22,627 nucleotides of DNA from Anaerolineales bacterium. GTDB taxonomy: Bacteria; Chloroflexota; Anaerolineae; Anaerolineales; UBA4823. A program made the position numbers and the translations under genes. How positions within the stretch are numbered: position 1 is the first letter of the stretch; the number at the start of each line of letters is the position of its first letter. Below the pieces are notes generated by a model, which had not been told where the DNA came from, ran no database searches, and worked only from the letters and a program-made list of their open reading frames with translations. The stretch spans positions 1 to 22,627 of the forward strand of contig JAFGBV010000205.1 in NCBI GenBank assembly GCA_016932955.1, in the 5' to 3' direction. Positions 14,852 to 22,466 of this stretch are shown here, in pieces.

Positions 14852-15799
14852 ATGACCCCACCAAAATCGTTTCTGTCTGACCGTATCTGGCCTATTGTGC
14901 GGGTTTCGATTCTGCAAATCATTCTGATGATGGGCATTGTGGGCAATATTGCCGGCTGGCTTGCCCTTGCACTTCTCGTGGATACCCTGCATTGGCTGGA
15001 TATTGACTTCCATGGAAAAACGCTCGACACCATCAGCCCTGATGGAAAGATCATCGGCATCATCATCTTGTTCAGCGTAAATCTCCTACTGGTGTTGTTC
15101 GCGTGGCGTTGGCTGGAACGCAAACGGTTAAAGGATCTGTGGTGGGTATTCTCTTGGAAACAATGGAAATACCTGGCAGGTGGGCTGGCAGCCGGCCTGG
15201 TTGAAGTGCTATTGGTATTTGGCGGTATGGTTATCATTGGTGTAGTCAAGCCTTCCTGGGGCCTGGTAAGTGTGCCAGCCAGATCAGTTTTGCTAGCCCT
15301 GGGCTGGCTGTTTGCATCATGCGTTTTAGGCCCGATTGTTGAAGAAGCCCTGAATCGCGGCTACTGGTTTCAAAATATCAAACGTGGCTGGGGGGTAGTG
15401 CTCGCAACCATTGCCACTTCGCTTCTATTTGGTGGAATGCATCTGTTAAATCCCAATGCCGAACCATTAGGGGCGATTAACATTATGCTCTCGGCTGTTA
15501 CTTATGCGTTAAGTCTGTTGTGGTTGCGCTCGCTTTGGTTTCCCATTGGTTGGCATGCGGGATGGAACTTTGCCCAGTTTTTCATTGCTGGCTTGCCGAA
15601 CTCTGGCATTTCGGTGAACAGTATGGGCTTGGAAGGCACGACCCTTTTTGTGTCGCACTCAATTGGTTCGCACTGGCTAAGCGGGGGAGAGTTTGGGATG
15701 GAAGCCAGCTTGGTGAGAACGGTTGTGTTACTTGTGACAATAAGTGGGCTGCTATGGTTGAAGAAGAATAAACCCCTTTCCGGAAACGACACAGACTAA
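14852..15799 (+). CDS. CPBP-family intramembrane metalloprotease, first
   Basis: A 315-residue polytopic membrane protein. The three CPBP (CAAX protease and bacteriocin-processing) motifs are intact: GPIVEEALNRG (E164, E165, R169), FGGMH (H197) and GWHAGWN (H235, N239). These form the glutamate/histidine active site within the membrane. Several strong hydrophobic helices surround them. ATG 14852 has GAGGAG 8 bases upstream; the in-frame GTG 14843 lies inside that site and is rejected. Family roles include processing of peptides or prenylated proteins and self-immunity to bacteriocins. No peptide precursor is evident nearby. It follows the small Cys-rich gene by 69 bases. Confidence 0.88.
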   Translation: MTPPKSFLSDRIWPIVRVSILQIILMMGIVGNIAGWLALALLVDTLHWLDIDFHGKTLDTISPDGKIIGIIILFSVNLLLVLFAWRWLERKRLKDLWWVFSWKQWKYLAGGLAAGLVEVLLVFGGMVIIGVVKPSWGLVSVPARSVLLALGWLFASCVLGPIVEEALNRGYWFQNIKRGWGVVLATIATSLLFGGMHLLNPNAEPLGAINIMLSAVTYALSLLWLRSLWFPIGWHAGWNFAQFFIAGLPNSGISVNSMGLEGTTLFVSHSIGSHWLSGGEFGMEASLVRTVVLLVTISGLLWLKKNKPLSGNDTD

Positions 15800-15919
15800 C
15801 ACAGTATACCCCTGGCTGGTGAGAGTCGCTGCTTTTTGGGGCAGTTTCCTGGCTCGATGCTGGTTCCGTCAAAGAAATGAAACAAGCACTCGTTGTTTGC
15901 AGAACGGCGAGGAGGCATC

Positions 15920-16591
15920 ATGCAGAACCCAATTACACACTCTGAGCAAAACATTCAAGACGCCAAACGTAGGATGTTGGTTGAAGCCATCGTCGCACTT
16001 CTAGCATTCTATGGTCTAAGCCTTCTAAGTCGTTTGGTCGCTCCTCTGCTCCTACTTGTGGTAGGTGCCGGGTTATTCTTCCCGCTAATTTGGGGAGTTT
16101 TCACCAAGGATTGGAAGACAATGGGATTCACGCTCCGCAACATGGGGCAAGCCCTACTCTGGGGGACGGGGAGCGGCGCATTATTGATGGTGGTCATCTG
16201 GTTTACCACGGAGCATAAGCTGGCTCCCTTTTTCGCTTTACAACTAATTGTTGGTGTCCCTATTTGGCTGCTTATCATGTCGCCATTTCAGGAGTTCTTT
16301 TTTCGTGGCTGGTTACAACCTCGATTCGAGAAGTCATTGGGAGCATGGACAGGATTATTGGCAACATCTGTTGGTTTTGCGATATGGCATCTTTGCCCCC
16401 CGTTTGAGCAGGCACAGATAGTGCCAATTATGTCGGTCTTTGGTATGTCGTTCACAACAGTGATGGGGCTGGTTTTTGGCTACATTTTTCGGCGCACTGG
16501 AAACATCGTGGCTCCGTGGCTGGCGCACGTCTTGGCTGGTCTGACCCTGGTCTTGAGCGGAGCAATGACGTTCGTTCAATACGTGGAGTAA
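15920..16591 (+). CDS. CPBP-family intramembrane protease, second, with altered motifs
   Basis: A 223-residue polytopic membrane protein. Motif 1 reads SPFQEFFFRGWL: the first Glu of the usual Glu-Glu pair is Gln124, with E125 and R129 kept. Motif 2 is GFAIWHL (H157). Motif 3 has H203 in WLAHVLAG, but the usual Asn four residues later is absent. QEFFFRG variants exist in the family, so activity is possible but less certain than for the preceding paralogue. GAGGAGG 5 bases before ATG 15920 fixes the start. It lies 120 bases after the first CPBP gene, in the same direction. Confidence 0.85.
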   Translation: MQNPITHSEQNIQDAKRRMLVEAIVALLAFYGLSLLSRLVAPLLLLVVGAGLFFPLIWGVFTKDWKTMGFTLRNMGQALLWGTGSGALLMVVIWFTTEHKLAPFFALQLIVGVPIWLLIMSPFQEFFFRGWLQPRFEKSLGAWTGLLATSVGFAIWHLCPPFEQAQIVPIMSVFGMSFTTVMGLVFGYIFRRTGNIVAPWLAHVLAGLTLVLSGAMTFVQYVE

Positions 16592-16601
16592 GGCTCGCCA
16601 G

Positions 16602-16690
16602 GCCACTGAAGATTTCTATCACAACCGGCCGACGCACCGAGCCGCGCGGTCCCAGATAATATTCGCAGCACCACGTTGCGCAAATTGGAC
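16602..16690 (+). pseudogene. remnant of a HigB-type toxin N-terminus
   Basis: In one frame these bases read ATEDFYHNRPTHRAAR, then after a frame change PDNIRSTTLRKLD. Both resemble the beginning of RelE/HigB toxins (typically KATEDFYHGR...ALRKLDMLNAA). The sequence runs directly into HigA at RKLD. This suggests an internal deletion that removed most of higB and joined its stub to higA. The similarity is by eye. Confidence 0.5.
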
Positions 16691-16957
16691 ATTACCCATC
16701 CGGGTGAGGTATTACTGGAAGAGTTTTTGATCCCAATGGGCATCTCTCAGGTAGCTCTGGCAAAGCATCTAGGAATTCCCGAACAGCGCATCAACGAGAT
16801 CGTGCGCGGCAAGCGCGGCATTACCCCCAACACGGCCTGGCTGCTGGCGCAGGCCTTTGGCACCACACCGGCATTCTGGATGAATTTGCAGGTGGCCTAC
16901 GATCTGGCACGCAATAAACCAAAACAGCAGGGAGGCAGCTTGGTGGCTGACGCGTGA
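16676..16957 (+). CDS. higA: HigA-family antitoxin (XRE helix-turn-helix)
   Basis: A 93-residue DNA-binding protein. HPGEVLLEEFLIPMGISQVA opens the domain and LAKHLGIPEQRINEIVRGKR is the helix-turn-helix. GITPNTAWLLAQAFGTTPAF and WMNLQVAYDL complete the canonical HigA fold, which neutralises HigB and represses the operon. The only usable start in the right place is TTG 16676, without an obvious ribosome binding site. The codons around it belong to the higB stub, so the original start may have been lost by deletion. As the toxin gene is broken, this is an orphan antitoxin. Confidence 0.82.
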   Translation: MRKLDITHPGEVLLEEFLIPMGISQVALAKHLGIPEQRINEIVRGKRGITPNTAWLLAQAFGTTPAFWMNLQVAYDLARNKPKQQGGSLVADA

Positions 16958-17011
16958 TCCAGGTAGGTTGAATTCAACCGTTTCCTATGACTGGCCAATT
17001 CCCAATTGGCA

Positions 17012-17041
17012 TTGCGTTGGTTTACTGTTTCGTTGTACAAT
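17012..17041 (+). promoter_or_regulatory. possible promoter upstream of the cyclase remnant and CotH gene
   Basis: TTGCGT (17012-17017) and TACAAT (17036-17041) with an 18-base spacer. Immediately upstream is a perfect 7-3-7 hairpin GCCAATT-CCC-AATTGGC (16994-17010), possibly an operator. Confidence 0.4.
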
Positions 17042-17094
17042 ATTTATTAATTTGTGTGCAAAAAACAAGCACCCAAGGATAATTCAATGAGCCG

Positions 17095-17610
17095 ATGACC
17101 AATCATCCATTGACCGCCCACATGCCTCGCCGGGTTGCAAGTCAGTTGGCGATTGATGCGCTGCCACCTGGCGAATCTCAGACCTGGCATGCGGCCGTGT
17201 TGTATGCTGACTTGGTCGGCTTTATCCCCTTAACTGAATTGCTGGCGCAAAGCGGCCCCGAAGGCATCAAAAACCTGAGTCAGGTTCTCAACACGATATT
17301 GGGTGCCCTCGTAGAGACGGTGTACGCCTACGGCAGCAATATCGCAAAATTCTCCGGCAACGCACTGCTAGCCTGGTGGCCCCTGGCCGAAGCCGCAGAA
17401 GCCTACCAGCGCAACCTAAGTATTTGGTGCAAGCCAAAGCACATGGCCTCTGCTTTGGAAGCTAGAGCTGGGCTGGCCCGTATCGCATACATGCAAGGAG
17501 ACTTCTACCAGGCCCGAGATGAGGCGCAAAAGATCCTGGCCTTTCTGAGCCAGGCGGGAAATACTCTGCCTGGCATTGATGAGCCTTATGGGAGCCAACA
17601 ATTCGGATGA
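17095..17610 (+). pseudogene. internally deleted adenylate/guanylate cyclase-TPR protein
   Basis: The 171-codon frame joins two pieces of a much larger protein. Residues ~33-102 are the first part of a class III cyclase domain: VLYADLVGFIPLTELLAQSG contains the first metal-binding Asp. KFSGNALLAWWPLAEA has Asn where the second motif usually has Asp (KFxGDALLA). At ~104 the sequence jumps to a TPR segment, ARAGLARIAYMQGDFYQARD, as found at the far C-terminus of cyclase-ATPase-TPR proteins. The central ATPase and most TPRs, normally many hundreds of residues, are missing. It cannot be an active cyclase. Its stop overlaps the CotH start as ATGA, so it may persist as a translated leader for CotH. 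Confidence 0.7.
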
Positions 17611-19253
17611 AGCGATTGGACTTGGGCGTAGCGCACACACGCAGATGGTTGGAAGTGGCATCCATCATCACCTCTGTAGCCGTCGGCCTGGGTATTTTGC
17701 TGGCCAACTTGCTATCCGGCGGCGGGAGCGTGGTGCCCGGGATGGAAAGCCCAGAAGTGACCGCTCAAGCCAGCGCTATGCCTAATCAGGGCTGGGCCCC
17801 GCTGATGGTCTACTTCGGCGTCTATGGCAGCCAATCCACCGGCGCGCAGATCGCCCGCTACGAGTGGGACCTGGACGGCGACGGACAGTTCGACTTTGAC
17901 GCTACCGCTCAGGGGGGATACGCCAATTACCTCTATTCCAAACCGGGCGACTACACCATCACTTTGCGGGTGACCGATGCCCAGGGCCGTTTTGCCACCG
18001 ACCGCATCCCAATTAGCGTGCGCCATCCAGCTGCCAGCAGCGTGGATTACTGGTCGGTCTTTGATGACAGCCAGGTGCAGCGGATTGATATTTCACTCCT
18101 GCAAGCTGACTGGGACCAGATGTGGGCCAACCCCGAGGCTAAGTACCAGGCCCAGGCCGATGCCATCATCTTCGGCGAGCGCCTGGAAGATGTGGGCTTC
18201 CGCATGCGCGGCCAGTTCTCGTTGCGCGAATCGGGCGATAAGAAGCCCTGGAAAATTGACACGGATGCCTATATTGACGGGCAAGAATATCACAACCTGC
18301 GCCAGCTCATGCTGCTCAACAGCATCGGCGATCCCAGCCTGTTGCGCGAGAAGCTTGCCTATGAGATGATGCGTTTTGCCGGCCTGCCTGCCAGCCACGT
18401 GGCTTATGTAGAGCTGTGGATTGATATCACCGACGACAGCCGCCCGGCCACCTTTTGGGGCATCTATACCCTGGTGGAGCGAGTGGACAACAAATATTTG
18501 GATAACCGCTTCGGGCGCGACAGCCAGGGCGGCAACCTCTATAAAGCCAGCCACGCCCAACGCGGGCCAATGGATCTGATCTACTATGGCGAAAGCATCA
18601 CCGATTACCCCATCCAGAACGGCCAGTACGCCTATGGCAAAGAGAACAACGAAGCTGAGGCCGATTACAGTGATATTGTAGCCCTGTGCCGGGTTGTGGA
18701 TGGCGTCCAGTACGCCACCGAAGATGAGCTGGTGCAGGCTCTGGAGGGGGCAATCAATGTGGACGCTTTCTTGCGTTACATGGCGGTGATCACGATCCTG
18801 GATAACTGGGATTCATATCCCTATACCGGCAATAACTATTACTTGTTCAATAACCCGGTCAGCGGGCGGTTTGAATGGATCCCGTGGGACCTGGCCTGGG
18901 GAGAAAACACCAGGGCAGGCTTGTTCCCATCTTCGGGTTCAGGGCTGGTGCAGCGCGCCCCCCTGGTGGACCAGGTTTTCAGCGTCGCAAGCTACCGCAG
19001 CCAGTATCTGGCGTATGTTGATTTGTTACTGCGCTACTGGTTTAACGAAGAGAATGTATCTGATCAAGTCGAGCAGTATCACCGCCTGATCGCGCCTTAC
19101 GTCATCCAGGCAACGGGCGATAAGGCCTTCTATGGCAGCCACCCTATGTTCCCACCAGAGGCCTTTACGAATTCATGGCAAGATCTGGTGCGCTTCACCA
19201 GCGAACGCGGCCAGTTCTTGCAAGAAGTGCTGGCGAACGAGGCGCAGCCGTAA
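17607..19253 (+). CDS. CotH-kinase-like protein with PKD domain
   Basis: A 548-residue exported or membrane-anchored protein. One N-terminal hydrophobic segment (about 18-38) is followed by a PKD-like beta domain near 55-140 (YEWDLDGDGQFDFD, GDYTITLRVTDAQG). From ~150 comes a CotH-type kinase fold: GFRMRGQFSL, PWKIDTD, LMLLNSIGDPSLLREKLAYE, GIYTLVERVD, DNWDSYPYTGNNYYLF and FEWIPWDLAWGE, the last two carrying the Asn/Asp residues expected for metal and catalysis. CotH proteins phosphorylate spore-coat proteins in Bacillus; here the target is unknown. The start ATG overlaps the preceding stop by 4 bases. It is followed at 32 bases by the DUF4956 gene and then a VTC gene, a recurrent trio. Confidence 0.88.
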   Translation: MKRLDLGVAHTRRWLEVASIITSVAVGLGILLANLLSGGGSVVPGMESPEVTAQASAMPNQGWAPLMVYFGVYGSQSTGAQIARYEWDLDGDGQFDFDATAQGGYANYLYSKPGDYTITLRVTDAQGRFATDRIPISVRHPAASSVDYWSVFDDSQVQRIDISLLQADWDQMWANPEAKYQAQADAIIFGERLEDVGFRMRGQFSLRESGDKKPWKIDTDAYIDGQEYHNLRQLMLLNSIGDPSLLREKLAYEMMRFAGLPASHVAYVELWIDITDDSRPATFWGIYTLVERVDNKYLDNRFGRDSQGGNLYKASHAQRGPMDLIYYGESITDYPIQNGQYAYGKENNEAEADYSDIVALCRVVDGVQYATEDELVQALEGAINVDAFLRYMAVITILDNWDSYPYTGNNYYLFNNPVSGRFEWIPWDLAWGENTRAGLFPSSGSGLVQRAPLVDQVFSVASYRSQYLAYVDLLLRYWFNEENVSDQVEQYHRLIAPYVIQATGDKAFYGSHPMFPPEAFTNSWQDLVRFTSERGQFLQEVLANEAQP

Positions 19254-19285
19254 AGCTAGGCATCAGTTTAGTAAGGAGGAGCACG

Positions 19286-20635
19286 ATGAGCCGGAATACC
19301 ATTTTATGGATCGCAACGTTGTTGATGGGGTTGACTGCGGCGGCTTTGCTCGTCGCGCCGGCCGCGGCCCAGGGCGACCAGGGATTTACCGAAACATTCG
19401 AGGACCCTCAGCTTCCGGGCTGGGAATACGCGCCCGAGGTGGTTGTGACCGAGGGGACCTTGCGAATTGGGCCGGCCCAGTTTGCCGCCCGGCTGGGCGC
19501 CTGGCAAGATTTTACCCTGGCGTTCAAACTGCGCTTTTCGGGCGAGGGCGAGACCCACGTCAACTACCGGGCAACCGACCAGGGCAGTTACCTGCTGCTG
19601 CTGAGGCCCGGCGAGGTAACGCTGCTCAAAACGGCTCAACAGAGCGAACCTCAGGAGTTGGGCCGCTCCGCGGCGGATGCGCTCGATACCCGCGACTGGA
19701 TCACGGTGCAGATTGCGCTGTCAGGCGGCGAACATACCATCTCGGTCAATGATGCGGTCTTGATCGATACCACCGATCCAGACCCGCTTGGGCGGGGAGG
19801 GCTGGTGTTCAACTCTGTCGGCCAGCGCACCACCGAATTAGACGACATGAGCCTGCAAGCCCAGCCTGCTGAGGCAGGGGCCGGGCCGGTTGAACCAGCC
19901 GGAACACTGGCGACCCCAACCGCCGCCCCGACGGCCCAGGCGCCTGCGACCGGCTCCTGGCAAGACCTTCTCCGCAGCCTGTCTGTCAGCCAGGGCAGCG
20001 CCTTTGAGGCGGATGTGTTCGTCGTTAACCTGCTCCTGGCTGTACTCACCTCTTTCATCCTGAGCCGGGTGTATATCTATTGGGGAGGCTCGCTTTCAAA
20101 CCGGCGAAAGTTCGCCGCCAACTTCATGCTGGTGACGATTACGACCACCTTTATCATCCTGGTGGTGCGTTCATCGGTGGCTCTGTCGCTGGGCCTGGTA
20201 GGCGCCTTGTCCATTATCCGCTTCAGAGCGGCGATCAAAGAACCGGAAGAGCTGGCGTACCTGTTCTTTGCCATCAGCCTGGGCATTGGCTTGGGTGATA
20301 ACCAGCGCATGGTCACCCTGGTCACATTGGCCGTGGTAGTCATCATCATCGGCCTGGCGCGCCTGCTGCGCCAGACCCAGGCCGATATTAACTTGCATCT
20401 CACGGTTGCCAGCCGCGGCACCGAGAAGATCACCATGCAGCAGGTGATTGAAGTGCTGGCCCTCCATACCGACAAGCTGCGCCTTCTACGCTATGACGAA
20501 ACCCCCGAAGCCCTTGAGATATCTTTTGTGGTTGAGTTCCGCCACATCTCGAACCTCAGCCAGGCGCGCTCGGCGCTGCAAGAGCTGTCGCCGGCGCTGC
20601 AAATTTCATTCCTCGATAACAAAGGCATTTGGTGA
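19286..20635 (+). CDS. DUF4956 membrane protein with extracellular LamG-like domain
   Basis: A 449-residue fusion. A signal peptide (1-29, ending APAAAQG) leads to a beta-rich extracytoplasmic domain at ~33-200 resembling LamG/DUF1080 (FTETFEDPQLPGWEY, DWITVQIALSGGEHTISVND). A Pro/Thr/Ala-rich linker lies near 205-235. The DUF4956 part begins about 245, with three to four helices and the signature LGLVGALSIIRFRAAIKEPE and LAYLFFAISLGIGLG. A cytoplasmic ~80-residue C-terminus follows. The standard DUF4956 protein lacks the sensing domain. AAGGAGGA 5 bases before ATG 19286 is an excellent ribosome binding site; longer in-frame starts upstream are rejected. The stop overlaps the VTC start by one base. 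Confidence 0.88.
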   Translation: MSRNTILWIATLLMGLTAAALLVAPAAAQGDQGFTETFEDPQLPGWEYAPEVVVTEGTLRIGPAQFAARLGAWQDFTLAFKLRFSGEGETHVNYRATDQGSYLLLLRPGEVTLLKTAQQSEPQELGRSAADALDTRDWITVQIALSGGEHTISVNDAVLIDTTDPDPLGRGGLVFNSVGQRTTELDDMSLQAQPAEAGAGPVEPAGTLATPTAAPTAQAPATGSWQDLLRSLSVSQGSAFEADVFVVNLLLAVLTSFILSRVYIYWGGSLSNRRKFAANFMLVTITTTFIILVVRSSVALSLGLVGALSIIRFRAAIKEPEELAYLFFAISLGIGLGDNQRMVTLVTLAVVVIIIGLARLLRQTQADINLHLTVASRGTEKITMQQVIEVLALHTDKLRLLRYDETPEALEISFVVEFRHISNLSQARSALQELSPALQISFLDNKGIW

Positions 20636-21360
20636 TGGATGTTCCAGCCCAATCTACGCCGGTAGAGCAGGGCTATACCCCGCTGCGCACCTACCGCTAC
20701 GAACGCAAGTTCCTGGTGGATGAGCTGCTGCCTTTCCAGGTAGAAGCGATCATCAAGCTGCACCCGCGCTTGTTCTATGCGCCTTATCCGCCGCGCTTTG
20801 TGAATAACCTGTATTTCGATACCCCCGACATGGAGAATTACTACGATAACGTCAATGGGGCAGCCCACCGGCGCAAAGTGCGCGTGCGCTGGTATGGCGC
20901 CCCATTTGGCGAGTTGAACCGCCCGATGTTAGAGATCAAGGTTAAAGATGGGCTGGTGGGTACCAAGCACACCTATCCCCTATCGCCGTTCTGCCTGGAT
21001 CACGGCTTTTACAGCAATTACTTTAAATCGATCGTGCTGAATTCAGACTTACCCGAGAATGTGCGCCGCGATCTGTGCAGTCTGGAGGCGGTGCTGTTCA
21101 ACCGCTATCACCGACAGTATTATGCCTCGCGGGATGGGCATTTTCGGGTCACGCTCGACGCCGAGATGACTTTTTACAAGGCGAACGAAGCTTTGGGTAA
21201 TGCTTTTGTTCACCGGCAGGCGAATGACCACGACTTGGTGGTGGAATTGAAATATGAGATTGACCAGGAACCGCATGCCAACCGGGTGGCGAGTTTCTTC
21301 CCCTTCCGGGTGACGCGCAATTCGAAGTATGTGCAGGGGATCGAGCGGGTATATTTTTAG
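20635..21360 (+). CDS. VTC-domain protein (polyphosphate polymerase-like)
   Basis: A 241-residue protein with the VTC/triphosphate-tunnel fold. TYRYERKFLVDE (19-30) supplies the basic EKF-type N-terminal motif. LYFDTPD (59-65), RKVRVRWYG (80-88), MLEIKVKDG (98-106) and VELKYE (203-208) are the tunnel strands with alternating Arg/Lys and Glu. In eukaryotic Vtc4 this domain makes polyphosphate from ATP; bacterial relatives next to CotH and DUF4956 are annotated the same way, but the product has not been shown here. TGATG joins it to the preceding stop, so the two are translationally coupled. It is soluble, and presumably recruited to the membrane by DUF4956. Confidence 0.88.
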   Translation: MDVPAQSTPVEQGYTPLRTYRYERKFLVDELLPFQVEAIIKLHPRLFYAPYPPRFVNNLYFDTPDMENYYDNVNGAAHRRKVRVRWYGAPFGELNRPMLEIKVKDGLVGTKHTYPLSPFCLDHGFYSNYFKSIVLNSDLPENVRRDLCSLEAVLFNRYHRQYYASRDGHFRVTLDAEMTFYKANEALGNAFVHRQANDHDLVVELKYEIDQEPHANRVASFFPFRVTRNSKYVQGIERVYF

Positions 21361-21413
21361 ATTTTTCCCCGCGCGGGCGAACATTGATCATTTTGAGATG
21401 ATTAGATAGGCCT

Positions 21414-21445
21414 TGCTCGTTGGCGTGGGTGAAGAGGCCTATCAC
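21414..21445 (-). repeat. rarA-derived repeat, trace E (rarA start only)
   Basis: On the minus strand a GTG start overlapping the vapC stop as GTGA is followed by IGLFTHANEQGLSN, recognisably the RarA N-terminus seen in copies A-C (DLFTHAHETRMRN in copy C). Only about 30 bases of similarity remain. The short length lowers certainty, but the position next to a toxin stop repeats that of copy A. Confidence 0.55.
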
Positions 21446-21882
21446 CCCACCCCTTTGAAAGGATTGATCACCTGTACTTCGCCATACATCTGGCCATGAT
21501 TCAAATCCTCGGATAGCAGCAGCTTGCAGCCCAGGCTGACCGCGCTTTGGATCACCTGCGCGTCCCAGAAAGCCAGTTGGTAATTCTGGTGAAGGTTAAT
21601 GGCCTGGAGTAAATCTCTGGCTTGAGGAGTGTGCAAGCGCCATTGCGCCAGGTCGGCCACGATCTGCCGCGCGGTTTGAGTGTCCAGCGGTGGGGCGATC
21701 TTGCGGGTGACTGTGACATAAAATTCCTGCAGCACCTGGATACTGAGACACCCCTTTTCATTTTCCCAACATGCTTCCACCAATTGCGCCGCCAGGCTAT
21801 GTTTCCTCCCGGCAGAGCGGTCATAGGCATAAATCAGGATATTGGTGTCCAGAAAATAGACCACCTGGGTATCAACGTTCAT
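21442..21882 (-). CDS. vapC: VapC-type PIN-domain ribonuclease toxin
   Basis: A 146-residue PIN-domain protein. The acidic active site is intact: D12 in YFLDTNILIYAYD, E53 in LQEFYV, D107 in FWDAQVIQSA and E125-D126 in LLSEDLNHG. VapC toxins are Mg-dependent RNases, often cleaving tRNA or rRNA, held inactive by VapB. The start ATG lies 11 bases inside the end of the antitoxin gene, indicating coupling. Its stop overlaps the GTG of the residual rarA start (trace E). Length and motif spacing are typical, so it is probably functional. Confidence 0.93.
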   Translation of the reverse strand: MNVDTQVVYFLDTNILIYAYDRSAGRKHSLAAQLVEACWENEKGCLSIQVLQEFYVTVTRKIAPPLDTQTARQIVADLAQWRLHTPQARDLLQAINLHQNYQLAFWDAQVIQSAVSLGCKLLLSEDLNHGQMYGEVQVINPFKGVG

Positions 21883-22117
21883 GCAAATCTTCCCTTTTCC
21901 AGGTCATCTGCCCCTGGGTATTCAGGTCAAACCCGCTTTTTAACAGCACTAAATTGCGTTGCCGCGCTTGCTCGTAAGCTTCCTGATGAGCGACCAGGTC
22001 TGCCAACGTTTGGGTCAGCAAGCCGGATAGCGAGGTGTTCTTTTGCACAGCCAGTATCTTGGCTTTGCGCAAGATCTTCTTAGGGATTGCCAGGGTCACG
22101 TTTTGGGTGGTTTCCAT
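21872..22117 (-). CDS. vapB: VapB-type ribbon-helix-helix antitoxin
   Basis: An 81-residue antitoxin. VTLAIPKKILRKAKILAVQK near 7-26 followed by TSLSGLLTQTLADLV is a CopG/Arc ribbon-helix-helix DNA-binding domain. The remaining C-terminal half, ending TWKREDLHER, would bind VapC. ATG 22117 is chosen because GGAGGTGAGC sits directly upstream; a longer in-frame version would read through the promoter. It overlaps vapC by 11 bases and, as usual for this class, should autorepress the operon through palindromic sites at the promoter. Confidence 0.88.
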   Translation of the reverse strand: METTQNVTLAIPKKILRKAKILAVQKNTSLSGLLTQTLADLVAHQEAYEQARQRNLVLLKSGFDLNTQGQMTWKREDLHER

Positions 22118-22151
22118 GCTCACCTCCGCAGAGGGGTACTTCACGTAATTA

Positions 22152-22180
22152 AGTATATCACGTGTATGCGTGAAGGACAA
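22152..22180 (-). promoter_or_regulatory. vapBC promoter with nested inverted repeats
   Basis: On the minus strand TTGTCC (22180-22175), 17 bases, TATACT (22157-22152). CACGTG sits in the spacer, an ACGT recurs at about 22143-22146, and CACG-6-CGTG spans about 22159-22172, suitable as VapB operator half-sites. Confidence 0.6.
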
Positions 22181-22236
22181 GACCCCGTGCAAACATCATC
22201 AGGCGAACGCTTCTGCTTGTGTGGGTGGTTTTATCG

Positions 22237-22341
22237 TGTACAGGTACCATCTCAATAAAACGGGGGAAGTGGGGTGTTTTGTGCGTGCGGAGCACGCACA
22301 AAACACCCCACACCCCAAGTTATTGAGAAGTTACGCGTACA
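22237..22341. mobile_element. 105-bp MITE-like element with 22-bp terminal inverted repeats
   Basis: The left end 22237-22258 and the reverse complement of the right end 22320-22341 both start TGTAC and end TCTCAATAA, matching at 18 of 22 positions. Inside is a perfect 20-bp stem, 22269-22288 against 22292-22311, with a GGA loop. It has no coding capacity and no clear target-site duplication. A large bidirectional terminator-like structure is an alternative, but there are no T-runs after the stem. Confidence 0.6.
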
Positions 22342-22350
22342 GAGTATAAT
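22323..22350 (+). promoter_or_regulatory. outward promoter at the right end of the MITE-like element
   Basis: TTGAGA (22323-22328) lies inside the terminal repeat and consensus TATAAT (22345-22350) just outside it, spaced 16 bases. It points to the right edge of the window. Confidence 0.5.
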
Positions 22351-22361
22351 CGGTTTACTTA

Positions 22362-22466
22362 ATGCAAGAACTGAGCGTCCAACAAAGCCGGACGGCCACG
22401 ATTCTCTCTTGGGCAAGCTTCCTGGTGATTTGGCTGGCAGCGCTCTGGTCTATCCCCACCCGGTGA
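22362..22466 (+). CDS. possible 34-residue membrane peptide or gene remnant
   Basis: ATG 22362 follows the TATAAT box by 11 bases, so the transcript would be almost leaderless. The peptide MQELSVQQSRTATILSWASF continues LVIWLAALWSIPTR and contains one hydrophobic helix. There is no Shine-Dalgarno sequence. It may be the 5' stub of a lost membrane protein. From 22467 to the window end I see no supported feature. Confidence 0.3.
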   Translation: MQELSVQQSRTATILSWASFLVIWLAALWSIPTR

